DNA from: Nocardia asteroides
GTDB taxonomy: Bacteria > Actinomycetota > Actinomycetes > Mycobacteriales > Mycobacteriaceae
Direction: 5' to 3'
DNA: 64,000 nucleotides
Assembly (NCBI RefSeq): GCF_900637185.1
Contig: NZ_LR134352.1
Location: 3,152,001-3,216,000, forward strand
Below the pieces are notes generated by a model that was not told where the DNA came from, searched no databases, and worked only from the letters and a program-made list of their open reading frames with translations. This document shows positions 40,749-49,288 of this stretch, piece by piece (the stretch's first letter is position 1; each line of letters opens with the position of its first letter). The position numbers and the translations under genes were made by a program.

Positions 40749-43451
40749 GTGCGTTCACTTTTCCGTCGGCGGGCCGTGCGCGGCGGGCTGATCCGGCCGC
40801 GCACCATCGCGGGCAGGCTCGCCCGGATCCTGGCGGTGTCGCTGGTCCTGGTGCTCGGGCTGCTCGGGCTGACGATGTCGGCCCAGATCGGCGCGTTCCG
40901 GCGCAGCGGCGAGACCGTGGACGCGGTGACGGTGGCGCTGGCCGCCCAGGACCTGGTGCACCAGGTACAGCGCGAACGAGGCTTGAGCAACGGCCTGCTC
41001 GGCGGCGACCCGCGCCTGCGGCAACCGGTCACCGAGCAGCGCGACGGCACCGACGCGGCGCTGCGCACCCTCGCCGACCTCGTGGCGGCCGATCCGCCGG
41101 GCGCGGCCCAGGTGCGGTCGGCCCTGGGGCAGCTCTCGGATCTGCCCGCGCTCCGGTCGCGGATCGATACCCGCGCGGTGTCGCGGCAGGCAGCCTTCCA
41201 GTTCTACTCCGACAGCGTCGACGCGGTGAACCGGCTCGCGTTGGGGCTCGACCAGGCCCGCGATCCGGCGGTGCGGCACGGTCTGCAAGCCCTCTACGCG
41301 CTCGGCGACGCCAAGGAACACACCGCGCGCGAACGCGGCTTCCTCAACGGGGTGTTCGTCGCGGGCGAGTTCGCGCCGGGGGAGTACGTGCAATTCCTGG
41401 ACATCCGTGCCGCCCGCACCGCGGCGCTCGGCCAGTTCGACCGCGAGGCGACCCCGGCCCAGCGCGACCGCCTCGCCGCCGTCCTGGCCACCGAGAACGC
41501 GGTGCGGGCAGGCGATTCGGAGAACATCGCGATCGCCTCGACCGCGGGCCCGCTCGCGCAGCCGGTCGACCCGGCGGACTGGTGGGCGCGGATGACCGAG
41601 GTCATCGACGGTCAGCGCGCCGTGCAGCAGGCCGTCGGCGCCGACGTGCGTGACCGCGCCACCGATCTGCGCCGCACCGCCGCGCTGATCCTGGCCGGCT
41701 TCGCGCTGGCCGCGCTGCTGGCGATCGCCGCCGAGGTCGCACTGGTGATCGCGAGCGTGCGCGCCATCGTGCGACCGCTGGCGCGACTGGCCACCGAGGC
41801 CGACGAGGTGGCCTCGCACCGCTTGCCCGAGGTGATCGCGGCGTGGCGCGGCGATGCCGACGCCCGGCCGGAACCACCCGCGCCGGTGCGCACGCCACCG
41901 GGAGCGAGCGCCGAGATCGCGGCCGTCGCCGGCGCGTTGGACCGGGTGCAGACCACCGCGTTCGAGCTGGCCTCCGAGCAGGCGCTGGTGCGGCGCAACA
42001 CCACCGAGTCAATGGCGAACCTGGCCCGGCGCAACCAGAATCTGGTGCGCAGGCAGCTCGGCCTGATCAGTGAGTTCGAACGCGAGGAACTCGATCCGAA
42101 GGCACTGTCGAACCTGTTCGAACTCGATCATCTGGCCACCCGGATGCGGCGCAATGCTGAAAGCCTGCTGGTGCTCGTGGGCGAGGCCAATCCGCGCCGC
42201 TGGGCCGAGCCGATCGCGCTGACCGATGTCATCCGCGCGGGCCTGTCCGAGGTCGACGACTACCGCCGGGTGGTGCTGCGCCGGGTCGACGACGTCGCGA
42301 TCACCGGCGCCGTGGTCAGCGAACTCGCCCACGCGCTGGCCGAACTCATCGAGAACGGGCTGGCTTTCTCCCCGCCCGACCTCGAGGTGGAGATCTACGG
42401 GCGCGCGGTGGCCGGTGGCTATCTGCTCGCCGTCGTCGACCACGGCGTCGGCATGCCCGCCGAGCAGCTCGCCGAGGCCAACGCCCGCCTGCGCGGCGAG
42501 CAGGACTTCATCGTCGCCTCCACCCGCTATCTCGGGCACTACGTCGTCGGCCGCCTGGCAGGCCGCCTCGGTATCGACGTGGAACTCGCCACCTCCCCGG
42601 TCAGCGGCATCGTCGCCCGCCTGCTCCTGCCGTCGAGCCTCCTGGCCGACGAGACGGTCACGCCCGCGACGGAACCGGCGAGCGAACGTCCCGACCGGGC
42701 CGGTGCGGCGCGGTCGGCGGGATCATCCGCCGATGACGCGGCCGGTGCCGATGGTGCGGTGCGGTCGGCGGCGCTGTCCGGTGACGGCGCGGCGGGTGCT
42801 CGTGGTGCGGTGCTCTCGGCAGGTCCTTCCGGCGACGGCAGGATGCGGCCCGGTGGTGCGGTGCGTTCGGTGCCGCCGTCCGGCGACCGCACGCTGCGGT
42901 CCGATCGCTCGGCGAGTCCGGTGGAGCCGTCCGGCGGTGCGGGCCGACCGGTGACGGAATACAGCGAGCGTCATGGACATGGCGCGGACGTGCGCGGGAG
43001 GTCCGCCGACGACACCGTGGACGCGCGGGCTCGCTCGCACGCCACGAACGGGCGAGCCGGTGCCGTCAGTTCGGCGCGGCACGTCCGTCCGCTGTCCGGC
43101 GCCGGCGTGGACGAAGCCCCCGGCAGGTCGGTCTACGCGCAGTTCCTCAGCAGCACAGCGAGTTCGGTGACCGACGGCGTCGCGGCGGCCGATCCGCTGC
43201 CCGCGAGCGGCACCCCGGTGGAGCCGCTCGTACCCGCCGTCGAGCGCACGCGCAACGGTCTCGTCAAGCGCAGCAAGCGGACCAGGGTCACCGGATCGCC
43301 CGAGCGGCCCCGCCGCGACCCGGCGGCAGGGCAGGAGCGCGCACCGGCCGCCGATCGCACCCCCGAGCAGACGCGCAGCATGTTGTCTTCCTTCCGTACC
43401 GGCCACGAACGCGGTGGCGTCGCCCGTCCCGCCCCCGATCCGACGCACTGA
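40749..43451 (+). CDS. cvnA: Conservon CvnA: NIT-domain sensor histidine kinase-like protein
   Basis: 900 residues from GTG 40749 (AGAGGAG 6 nt upstream). The first membrane helix (ILAVSLVLVLGLLGLTMSAQ) is followed by a nitrate/nitrite-sensing-type extracellular helical domain (LVHQVQRERGLSNGLL, ERGFLNGVF). Then come a second membrane helix (LILAGFALAALLAIAAEVAL), a HAMP-like segment and DHp-like helices (ESMANLARRNQNLVRRQLGL, FELDHLATRMRRNAESLLVL). The HATPase domain (LAELIENGLAFSPPDLEVEI, VDHGVGMPAEQLAEANARLR) follows. The last 240 residues are disordered and hold four imperfect 17-residue repeats (about 652-719). CvnA proteins gate the partner GTPase CvnD. First of four overlapping or closely spaced cvn genes. 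Confidence 0.93.
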   Translation: MRSLFRRRAVRGGLIRPRTIAGRLARILAVSLVLVLGLLGLTMSAQIGAFRRSGETVDAVTVALAAQDLVHQVQRERGLSNGLLGGDPRLRQPVTEQRDGTDAALRTLADLVAADPPGAAQVRSALGQLSDLPALRSRIDTRAVSRQAAFQFYSDSVDAVNRLALGLDQARDPAVRHGLQALYALGDAKEHTARERGFLNGVFVAGEFAPGEYVQFLDIRAARTAALGQFDREATPAQRDRLAAVLATENAVRAGDSENIAIASTAGPLAQPVDPADWWARMTEVIDGQRAVQQAVGADVRDRATDLRRTAALILAGFALAALLAIAAEVALVIASVRAIVRPLARLATEADEVASHRLPEVIAAWRGDADARPEPPAPVRTPPGASAEIAAVAGALDRVQTTAFELASEQALVRRNTTESMANLARRNQNLVRRQLGLISEFEREELDPKALSNLFELDHLATRMRRNAESLLVLVGEANPRRWAEPIALTDVIRAGLSEVDDYRRVVLRRVDDVAITGAVVSELAHALAELIENGLAFSPPDLEVEIYGRAVAGGYLLAVVDHGVGMPAEQLAEANARLRGEQDFIVASTRYLGHYVVGRLAGRLGIDVELATSPVSGIVARLLLPSSLLADETVTPATEPASERPDRAGAARSAGSSADDAAGADGAVRSAALSGDGAAGARGAVLSAGPSGDGRMRPGGAVRSVPPSGDRTLRSDRSASPVEPSGGAGRPVTEYSERHGHGADVRGRSADDTVDARARSHATNGRAGAVSSARHVRPLSGAGVDEAPGRSVYAQFLSSTASSVTDGVAAADPLPASGTPVEPLVPAVERTRNGLVKRSKRTRVTGSPERPRRDPAAGQERAPAADRTPEQTRSMLSSFRTGHERGGVARPAPDPTH
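42702..42905 (+). repeat. Four 51-bp tandem repeats inside cvnA
   Basis: Imperfect copies of a 17-residue unit: GAARSAGSSADDAAGAD, GAVRSAALSGDGAAGAR, GAVLSAGPSGDGRMRPG, GAVRSVPPSGDRTLRSD. GGTGCGG landmarks recur at 42753, 42804 and 42855, exactly 51 bp apart. Confidence 0.8.
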
Positions 43452-43470
43452 CCCGACCCCAGGAGCCCCG

Positions 43471-43899
43471 GTGACCACCCACCTCCCGACCGCCGACCCG
43501 CACACCTTCAACTGGCTGCTCGGCAATTTCGTCCGCGACACCGACGGCGTGCGTGACACCGTCGCCGTCTCCTCCGACGGGCTGCTCATCGCCATGTCCG
43601 ACGGCCTGGAGCGGGCCGGCGCCGACCGGCTGGCCGCCATGGTGTCGGGCCTGTCCAGCCTCGCCCGCAGCGCCTCGCGCAGTTACGACTTCGACGGCCT
43701 GAAACTGATCATGATCGAGATGAAGCGCGGCTTCCTGCTGGTCTCGGCGCTCGGCGACGGCAGCTGCCTCGGCGTGATCGCCGACGGCGGCTGCGATGTG
43801 GGACTGGTCGGCTACGAGATGGCGGTGCTGGCCGACCGCGCGGGCGCCCTGCTCGACCCGATGCTGATCGGGGAACTGCGCGAGTCGTTGCGCAGATGA
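43471..43899 (+). CDS. cvnB: Conservon CvnB: Roadblock/LC7 protein
   Basis: 142 residues from GTG 43471 (AGGAG 5 nt upstream). Roadblock/LC7 fold: FNWLLGNFVRDTDGVRDTVA, VSSDGLLIAMSDGLERAGAD, LIMIEMKRGFLLVSALGDGS. Such proteins regulate small GTPases, here CvnD. Starts 19 bp after cvnA and overlaps cvnC by ATGA. Confidence 0.94.
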   Translation: MTTHLPTADPHTFNWLLGNFVRDTDGVRDTVAVSSDGLLIAMSDGLERAGADRLAAMVSGLSSLARSASRSYDFDGLKLIMIEMKRGFLLVSALGDGSCLGVIADGGCDVGLVGYEMAVLADRAGALLDPMLIGELRESLRR

Positions 43900-44237
43900 G
43901 AGATCCCGATTCCGCCGCCGATCGCTTCGTGCGCCCGTTCGTGATCACCGCGGGCCGCACCGTCCCGGTCCTGGACGGCCTGCGTATCGAAACCCTCGTC
44001 CTGGCGCCGCCGTCGGCGCTGTCGGCCCCGCTGCGGTTCGAGGAACGATCCGTCGTGCGGTTGTGCCTGCGACCGCATTCCATCGCCGAAATCGGTGCCG
44101 CCCTGCGGATTCCGGTCGGCATCGCCAAGGTGATCGTCAGCGACCTGGTGGCGGCCGGACACGTCGGTGTCCGGGACGCGCCGGAACTGTCTACCGCCGC
44201 CATCGAGAGGATCAGGGATCTTGTCCGGGCACTCTGA
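43896..44237 (+). CDS. cvnC: Conservon CvnC: DUF742 protein
   Basis: 113 residues. FVRPFVITAGRTVPVLDGLR is the DUF742 hallmark. The rest is a winged-helix-like fold (EERSVVRLCLRPHSIAEIGA, ALRIPVGIAKVIVSDLVAAG). It couples to cvnB by an ATGA overlap, and cvnD begins inside its 3' end. Confidence 0.94.
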   Translation: MRDPDSAADRFVRPFVITAGRTVPVLDGLRIETLVLAPPSALSAPLRFEERSVVRLCLRPHSIAEIGAALRIPVGIAKVIVSDLVAAGHVGVRDAPELSTAAIERIRDLVRAL

Positions 44238-44823
44238 ATTCCGTACCGCGCCGACCATGCCGTCGTCGGTGAAGATCGTGGTGAGCGGCGGTTTCGGCGT
44301 CGGCAAGACCACCTTCATCGGGGCCATCTCCGAGATCGAGCCGCTGGTCACCGAGGCGTCGATGACCGAGGTGTCGATCGGAGTCGACGACCCAGGTCAC
44401 CGCGGCGCGAAGACCGATACCACCGTCGCGCTGGACTTCGGCCGTATCACCCTCGACCGGTCGCTGATCCTGTACCTGTTCGGGACACCCGGCCAGGACC
44501 GCTTCGTGTTCCTCTGGGACGACCTGGTCGACGGCGCCCTCGGCGCGGTCATCGTGGTCGACACCGAGCGGGTCGAGGACTGCTACCCCGTCCTGGACTA
44601 CTTCGAGGAGCACGACACCCCGTTCGTCGTGGTGGTCAACCGCTTCGACGGGGCGCCCCGCTTCGACCTCGCCGAGGTCGGCGAGGCGCTCGGTCTCGAC
44701 GACTGGATCCCGGTCCTGGACTGCGACGCCCGCGACCGCGACTCCGTGCGCGATGTGCTGGTCGCCCTGCTCGAACAGGTCCTGCTCCATCGCGTCCAGC
44801 CCCGGCACCGGGAGGTGAGCTGA
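44221..44823 (+). CDS. cvnD: Conservon CvnD: Ras-like GTPase
   Basis: 200 residues if translation starts at TTG 44221, inside the cvnC end; ATG 44257 is the alternative. G1 loop VSGGFGVGKTTFIGAISEIE, G3-like FGTPGQDRFVFLWDDLVDGA and G4-like VVVNRFDGAPRFD. It completes the four-gene conservon, a membrane-associated heterotrimeric-G-like switch known in Streptomyces for control of development and secondary metabolism. It ends directly against the convergent secreted-protein gene. Confidence 0.93.
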   Translation: MSGHSEFRTAPTMPSSVKIVVSGGFGVGKTTFIGAISEIEPLVTEASMTEVSIGVDDPGHRGAKTDTTVALDFGRITLDRSLILYLFGTPGQDRFVFLWDDLVDGALGAVIVVDTERVEDCYPVLDYFEEHDTPFVVVVNRFDGAPRFDLAEVGEALGLDDWIPVLDCDARDRDSVRDVLVALLEQVLLHRVQPRHREVS

Positions 44824-46347
44824 TCACTCCCGGCGCAGGGTGAGGTCACCGAGCGCGAGGTGGAAACGGCTGTCGGTGACGTCGATCGAGGTGTCGGTGA
44901 AGCGGTTGCCGCCCAGCGTGTTCCGGACGAAATCGCGAACCGCGGACGGCTGAGCGTCCAGCGTGTCGAGTAGCCGCGCCGGCACCTCGACGGTGCCGTC
45001 GAAGACGCGCGGTTGCCCGGTGAGCCCCGGCTGCTGCGGTGTCTGGCGCAACCCGTCGACGGTGTGCAGGACCAGGTCCACAGCCGTTCCGTCCGGGAAT
45101 TCGACGCGCAGCGGAGTAGGGGACACCGCCGGGTCGAAGGCGCGGATGGCGGCGGTCCAACCCTGGGGCGAGGTGCCGCGATAGTCGTACGGTGAGACCG
45201 GGCCGAGGGTGTCGCGCGAGCGGTCGGCCGGCGAATTCTCCAGCGCCGCACCGGTGAGCGGCTGCCCGGTGGCGACGAAGGTCCAGGCGGGGTCGGTGAT
45301 GGTCTTGCGCCAGAACCCGGTCCGGCCCCCGTCACGGCCTTCGACGCGCAGTTCCCTGGCGGCCGAGCCGGGCCCGGTGCGGTGGATCGAGAGGCGGTCG
45401 GTGATCTCGCCGGGCACCTTCGGCTGGGCGACCCAGTCCGGCGCGGGCAGCTGGATGGCGGCGTAGCGGCTGTCGACGCGCTCGGCCAGCATGTCCGGCG
45501 CCTCGGGGAGGCCGCGCTGATCCTGGTAGGAGTAGCGGAAGAACACCTTGTCCGCGCCGGAGATGTCGAAATCGTAGAGGCGCGTGTAGAAGTCGCCGTA
45601 CCGGTTGACGATCAGCGAGGTCGAGGCACTGGTCGACAGCGCGACGGCCTGGAACCTGCCGCCGAACGGCAGCCCCATCTCGTAGCTGTGATCCACCGGC
45701 AGCCACGGGTCGACGTACTGGATCCGCTGCCCGCCGTGGGTCAGCGCGAACACGTGCGACACCTTCGCGCCGCCGACGGGATGCTCGTTGCCCGCGGTGT
45801 CGGTCCAGACGTGATCCTCGTTGGGCGACAACACCGACCACGACCAGCTGAGCGCGCCCGGCGGGAGGGTGTTGCCGGGTCCGGTCCACAGCGGGGTGCC
45901 GTAGCGGCTGCTCCAGTTCCAGTCCTTCGGGGCGCTGAGCGCGTGATCCATCGTGACGAAGCGGCCGTCGCGGTCGATCAGCATCACTTCGTCGTCGTCC
46001 GCGGAGACACCGGCGATGGTGCCGGCGAGGCAACCGGGCAGCGCGACGGTGCGCCAACCACCCAGGGCGGCGGCCTCTTTGACGTAGACCTCGCCGTCGC
46101 GGGTGGCGAAGGTCCAGCGCCGGTTGAACGATTCGGTGGTGCCGCGCAGGTAGACCTGCTCGGGCAGCGCGATCGGCGCCGGGGCGAACGACTCCAGGCC
46201 CGCGGTCGATTCGTCGACTGTCACCTCCGGCGTGCCGACGGTGCCGATGGGCAGGCAGGCCGGGTCAGCGGTGACGGTCGGCGCGCTCAGCCCGGCGAGC
46301 GTCAGCCCGGCGGCCGCGATCAGCGCCCCGCGGCGCCCGGCCCTCAC
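44824..46347 (-). CDS. Large secreted protein of unknown function
   Basis: 507 residues from GTG 46347, in a GTGA overlap with the upstream membrane-protein gene. Signal peptide VRAGRRGALIAAAGLTLAGL then SAPTVTA. The mature part is rich in Trp, Tyr and beta strands: RRWTFATRDGEVYVKEAAAL, GRFVTMDHALSAPKDWNWSS, YEMGLPFGGRFQAVALSTSA, FYTRLYDFDISGADKVFFRY, WRKTITDPAWTFVATG. Repeated strand-turn units suggest a beta-propeller-like or beta-sandwich body, but no family is recognised. Probably exported and working with the co-transcribed membrane protein. Confidence 0.7.
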   Translation of the reverse strand: MRAGRRGALIAAAGLTLAGLSAPTVTADPACLPIGTVGTPEVTVDESTAGLESFAPAPIALPEQVYLRGTTESFNRRWTFATRDGEVYVKEAAALGGWRTVALPGCLAGTIAGVSADDDEVMLIDRDGRFVTMDHALSAPKDWNWSSRYGTPLWTGPGNTLPPGALSWSWSVLSPNEDHVWTDTAGNEHPVGGAKVSHVFALTHGGQRIQYVDPWLPVDHSYEMGLPFGGRFQAVALSTSASTSLIVNRYGDFYTRLYDFDISGADKVFFRYSYQDQRGLPEAPDMLAERVDSRYAAIQLPAPDWVAQPKVPGEITDRLSIHRTGPGSAARELRVEGRDGGRTGFWRKTITDPAWTFVATGQPLTGAALENSPADRSRDTLGPVSPYDYRGTSPQGWTAAIRAFDPAVSPTPLRVEFPDGTAVDLVLHTVDGLRQTPQQPGLTGQPRVFDGTVEVPARLLDTLDAQPSAVRDFVRNTLGGNRFTDTSIDVTDSRFHLALGDLTLRRE

Positions 46348-46988
46348 AGCCACCCCGCCGCGCCGAAGCCGATCAGGGCGAGCGCGTCGATCGCGAAAAT
46401 CGCCCCGACCACGATCGCCTTGCGACGCACACCGACCAGGTCGTGGACGTAGAAGCAGGCCGCGAAGAACGGCACGTAACCGATGATCCAGATGAGGAAC
46501 GGGAAGCCCGGCTGCCACCAGGACCAGTCCCAGGTGAGCACGCCCGCCTTGTTCAGCAGCACCTCGACGCCCACCGCCGCCGCCGAATTCGCCGCGATCA
46601 GCACGGGCCGGTTCGGCAGGCCGAAGATCCGGGTCTCCTTGGGCGGCAGCATCTTCGCCGCCGCGATACCCATGATCGCGAACATGAAGCAGATCTCGAT
46701 ATTGAGCCCGATCAGGATCTGATACGCGGTGGGTCCGCTCGCCGCCCAGACCGGCGCCCGCTCGGTGACATGGAAGACCAGCGCGTTCCAGATCTCGTTG
46801 AACCAGTCCATGCCCCACAGCGCGAGCCCGGCGAAGAGCACGTTCCAGTTCCGTCGCTCGACCTCGACCGAGTACACGTAGATGACCAGGAGTAAGAGCG
46901 GAATGACATACCACTTGAACTGATCCGCGTCGCGAAGTAACTCCAGTGCGGCCCGTGCGTTGTCGGTCAACGGGAACCTCCTGCTCAT
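46344..46988 (-). CDS. Polytopic membrane protein of unknown function
   Basis: 214 residues from ATG 46988. About six membrane helices: YVIPLLLLVIYVYSVEVERR, NVLFAGLALWGMDWFNEIWN, ILIGLNIEICFMFAIMGIAA, VLIAANSAAAVGVEVLLNKA, FPFLIWIIGYVPFFAACFYV, AIVVGAIFAIDALALIGFGA. Several conserved-looking acidic and aromatic residues lie in the helices (MDWFNEIWN, NIEICFMF). Family not recognised. Upstream partner of the secreted protein at 44824-46347. Confidence 0.75.
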   Translation of the reverse strand: MSRRFPLTDNARAALELLRDADQFKWYVIPLLLLVIYVYSVEVERRNWNVLFAGLALWGMDWFNEIWNALVFHVTERAPVWAASGPTAYQILIGLNIEICFMFAIMGIAAAKMLPPKETRIFGLPNRPVLIAANSAAAVGVEVLLNKAGVLTWDWSWWQPGFPFLIWIIGYVPFFAACFYVHDLVGVRRKAIVVGAIFAIDALALIGFGAAGWL

Positions 46989-46999
46989 GATCGGTGAAC

Positions 47000-47049
47000 C
47001 CGGCGAAGTATGATACAAATCAACATCGAACGTCAATATGTATCGCCGG
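47000..47049 (-). promoter_or_regulatory. Promoter/operator region of the membrane-secreted pair
   Basis: CCCGGCGA (47000-47007) and TCGCCGGG (47042-47049) are reverse complements that flank an AT-rich core with GATAC...GTATC inside. On the minus strand TTGACG followed after 15-17 bp by TATCAT gives a plausible promoter within the repeat. A regulator could bind the whole 50-bp element. Confidence 0.45.
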
Positions 47050-47101
47050 GTTGAGGTCGATCACGGATGCGGGCCCCTGTCAGGAGGATTCGGCGAGGAC
47101 G

Positions 47102-47138
47102 CCGCTGCCGGGGCGGCCCGAGCGCACCCCGGCAGCGG
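47102..47138 (-). terminator. Hairpin terminator of the lipase gene
   Basis: CCGCTGCCGGGG pairs with CCCCGGCAGCGG, 13-nt loop, directly after the lipase stop codon. Confidence 0.65.
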
Positions 47139-47140
47139 GT

Positions 47141-48523
47141 TCAGCGGGAACCCAGCGGCACGCCGAACAGGCTGGCGAACTTCGCGGCGAGCGAGTCGCC
47201 TAGGAACGCCAGGGCGCCCGGCGTCGCGGCCATGGTGCCCGCGTCGGAGGTGGTGCAGCCCGTGGGGGCCGGCACGCCGTCGAGCCGTTCGCGCAGCCAC
47301 AGCAGCGCGGCGGGACCGCCGACCACCTCGGCGACGATGTGCTCACTGGCGTGGTCGCGGGTGTAGGTGAGCGAGGTCCGCGGGTCGCGGCAGTAGGTGT
47401 CGACCAGGGTGTTCGTAGCCGACAGCGGCAGGATCTCGTCCCAGGCCGAATGCCAGACGAACAGCGGCATGTCGGGGACCGACTTGCCCATGCGGGTGTC
47501 GTCGAGCATGGCCGCCACGGGGGAATCGTCGAGCGGATTACCGTCGGATCCGATCATGCCGGTCAGGTTCAGGAACGGCAGCAACGCCGACTGGTACTGC
47601 ACGCACAGCGGGGCCTTGAGCGTCGACAGGGTCTTGCCGACCGGGTCGAGCCGCTGCTCGAGATACGCGGCGAAATCGGGGTACTCGCGGGTGAGTCCGA
47701 GGACCGCGGCGAACACCAGCCCCGAGGTGGCCTGGTTGTTCGCCATGCTCAGCGCGGCGCCCAGATCGGCACCGACACCGCCCTCGGCCGCGCCCACGAT
47801 GTTCAGCTCGGGCGCGTAGGAAGCCTTCAGTTCGGCGGCGTGGCCCGTCGCGATCGATCCGCCGGAGTAGCCGTAGAGCCCGACCGGCGCGTCCGGTCCT
47901 GCTTCGAGCGGGGCGAACGAGGTCGCCGCACGGATGCCGTCGAGGGTGATCCGGCCCGCCAGCGGCCCGGCCGCGTACGCCGAGTTCGGGCCCTGATGGT
48001 CGGGCACGACTACGGCCCAGCCCTGCGCCAGCGCGGCCTGGGCGAACAGGAATTCGGCGGGGACGACGACCTGGCCCGCCACCGGGGCCACCGAAAGATG
48101 TTGCAGCGCATAGGACGGCGCGCAGTAGCCGGCGGTCGAGTCCTCGGCCAGCTGCACCGACAGCAGCTTGCGCGGCGCGGGCGCCTGGCCGCGCGGCTTG
48201 ATCAGCGTGGCGACGGCCGGGATGGCCTCGTCGCGGCTGTTGTTGGAGCGATACGACACCTGCCAGGCGTCCACGTCCACCGGCAACAGCCCGAAATCGG
48301 CGATCCGCACCTGACGGGCCGCGATGATCGCGCCCGGGGCCGTCGCTGCCACCACGTCGGCGGGCGGCAGGTAGAAGCCCGGGTCGAGCTCGGGCGGCAG
48401 GGGGATCACCGGAGCCGGTGTCACCGCCGGTTCGGCGGCGACCGGGCCGGCCACCACCACCGTTGCCGCCGCGAGTACGCCCGTCACCAGGGCGAACCAT
48501 CGCAGAGCGAGGGGAGATCTCAT
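47141..48523 (-). CDS. Secreted lipase (secretory lipase family)
   Basis: 460 residues from ATG 48523 (GAGGA 9 nt upstream). Signal peptide with core FALVTGVLAAATVVVAGPVA. The catalytic Ser lies in GLYGYSGGSIATGHAAEL. HSAWDEILPLSATNTLVDTY supplies the Asp, and TRDHASEHIVAEVV the His. The family (Pfam secretory lipase LIP) includes mycolata triacylglycerol lipases and esterases. The TetR operator 21 bp upstream and the TetR gene at 48603 suggest induction by a lipid or fatty acid. Confidence 0.9.
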   Translation of the reverse strand: MRSPLALRWFALVTGVLAAATVVVAGPVAAEPAVTPAPVIPLPPELDPGFYLPPADVVAATAPGAIIAARQVRIADFGLLPVDVDAWQVSYRSNNSRDEAIPAVATLIKPRGQAPAPRKLLSVQLAEDSTAGYCAPSYALQHLSVAPVAGQVVVPAEFLFAQAALAQGWAVVVPDHQGPNSAYAAGPLAGRITLDGIRAATSFAPLEAGPDAPVGLYGYSGGSIATGHAAELKASYAPELNIVGAAEGGVGADLGAALSMANNQATSGLVFAAVLGLTREYPDFAAYLEQRLDPVGKTLSTLKAPLCVQYQSALLPFLNLTGMIGSDGNPLDDSPVAAMLDDTRMGKSVPDMPLFVWHSAWDEILPLSATNTLVDTYCRDPRTSLTYTRDHASEHIVAEVVGGPAALLWLRERLDGVPAPTGCTTSDAGTMAATPGALAFLGDSLAAKFASLFGVPLGSR

Positions 48524-48543
48524 CGCGCACAGTCCTCACGTGA

Positions 48544-48565
48544 ATTGAGACGCCTTCGTCTCAAT
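48544..48565. promoter_or_regulatory. TetR-type operator ATTGAGACG-N4-CGTCTCAAT
   Basis: Perfect 9-bp arms around CCTT, between the TetR gene (ends 48603) and the lipase start (48523). The form TGAGACG-N4-CGTCTCA is typical of TetR operators. Confidence 0.75.
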
Positions 48566-48602
48566 GACGGATACTATGGCACGGGTGTGGCGCAGATCGC
48601 AA

Positions 48603-49244
48603 TCAGCGAGCCGGGGGCTCCGCCTCGGTCAGGGCGTTGAGCAGGGTGGTGAACACGTCGACGAGGTCGTCGACGGGCGGTCGGGGGTCGTCCAGGCTCC
48701 ACTGGTGTACCGCGCCGTTGACGGCGCCGATGAAGGCCGCCATCGCGACCCGCCAGCCGCCGGGCGGGGTCCGCACACCCTCGCGCCCCTGCGCGATCGC
48801 GGCGACCACCTCGCCCCACTGATCCCTGACCTGCGCGCGATGGGCCTCGATCTCGGCGTTGACCCCGACGATCTCCACGAAAGCCACGGTGGCGGAGCGG
48901 ATATCGGCGGTGATCGCCCTGGTGTAGGCGCGCACCGCGGCGTCGATGAGCGTGCGCAGATCATCGGTGCCCGCCGTCGCCAGCGCTTCGGCCACCGCCG
49001 CCCTGGCCTTGCCCTGGACCGTGTCGTAGACCGCGACCAGGAGTTCCTCGCGCCCCGCGAACTGCTCGTAGAACTGCCGCCGGGACAGTCCCGCCGCCGC
49101 GCACACGTCGGTCAGCGAACTGTTGGCGTAGGACTTCTCCGCGAACACGGTCAGCCCGGCCTCGATGAACAGCGCCCGCCGCTCGACCTGCCGTTCGGCG
49201 ACCGAGGTACCGGTGTAGTTGTGTCGGGTCCGCGCTGCTGTCAC
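48603..49244 (-). CDS. TetR-family regulator
   Basis: 213 residues. HTH: EAGLTVFAEKSYANSSLTDV, then CAAAGLSRRQFYEQFAGREE. All-helical C-terminal domain. Same strand and upstream of the lipase, with a perfect operator in the gap; probably the lipase repressor. Confidence 0.88.
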   Translation of the reverse strand: MTAARTRHNYTGTSVAERQVERRALFIEAGLTVFAEKSYANSSLTDVCAAAGLSRRQFYEQFAGREELLVAVYDTVQGKARAAVAEALATAGTDDLRTLIDAAVRAYTRAITADIRSATVAFVEIVGVNAEIEAHRAQVRDQWGEVVAAIAQGREGVRTPPGGWRVAMAAFIGAVNGAVHQWSLDDPRPPVDDLVDVFTTLLNALTEAEPPAR

Positions 49245-49288
49245 ACCCCGACCCTACTTTCACGCCGCGGGCGCGGCATGCACGGTGG

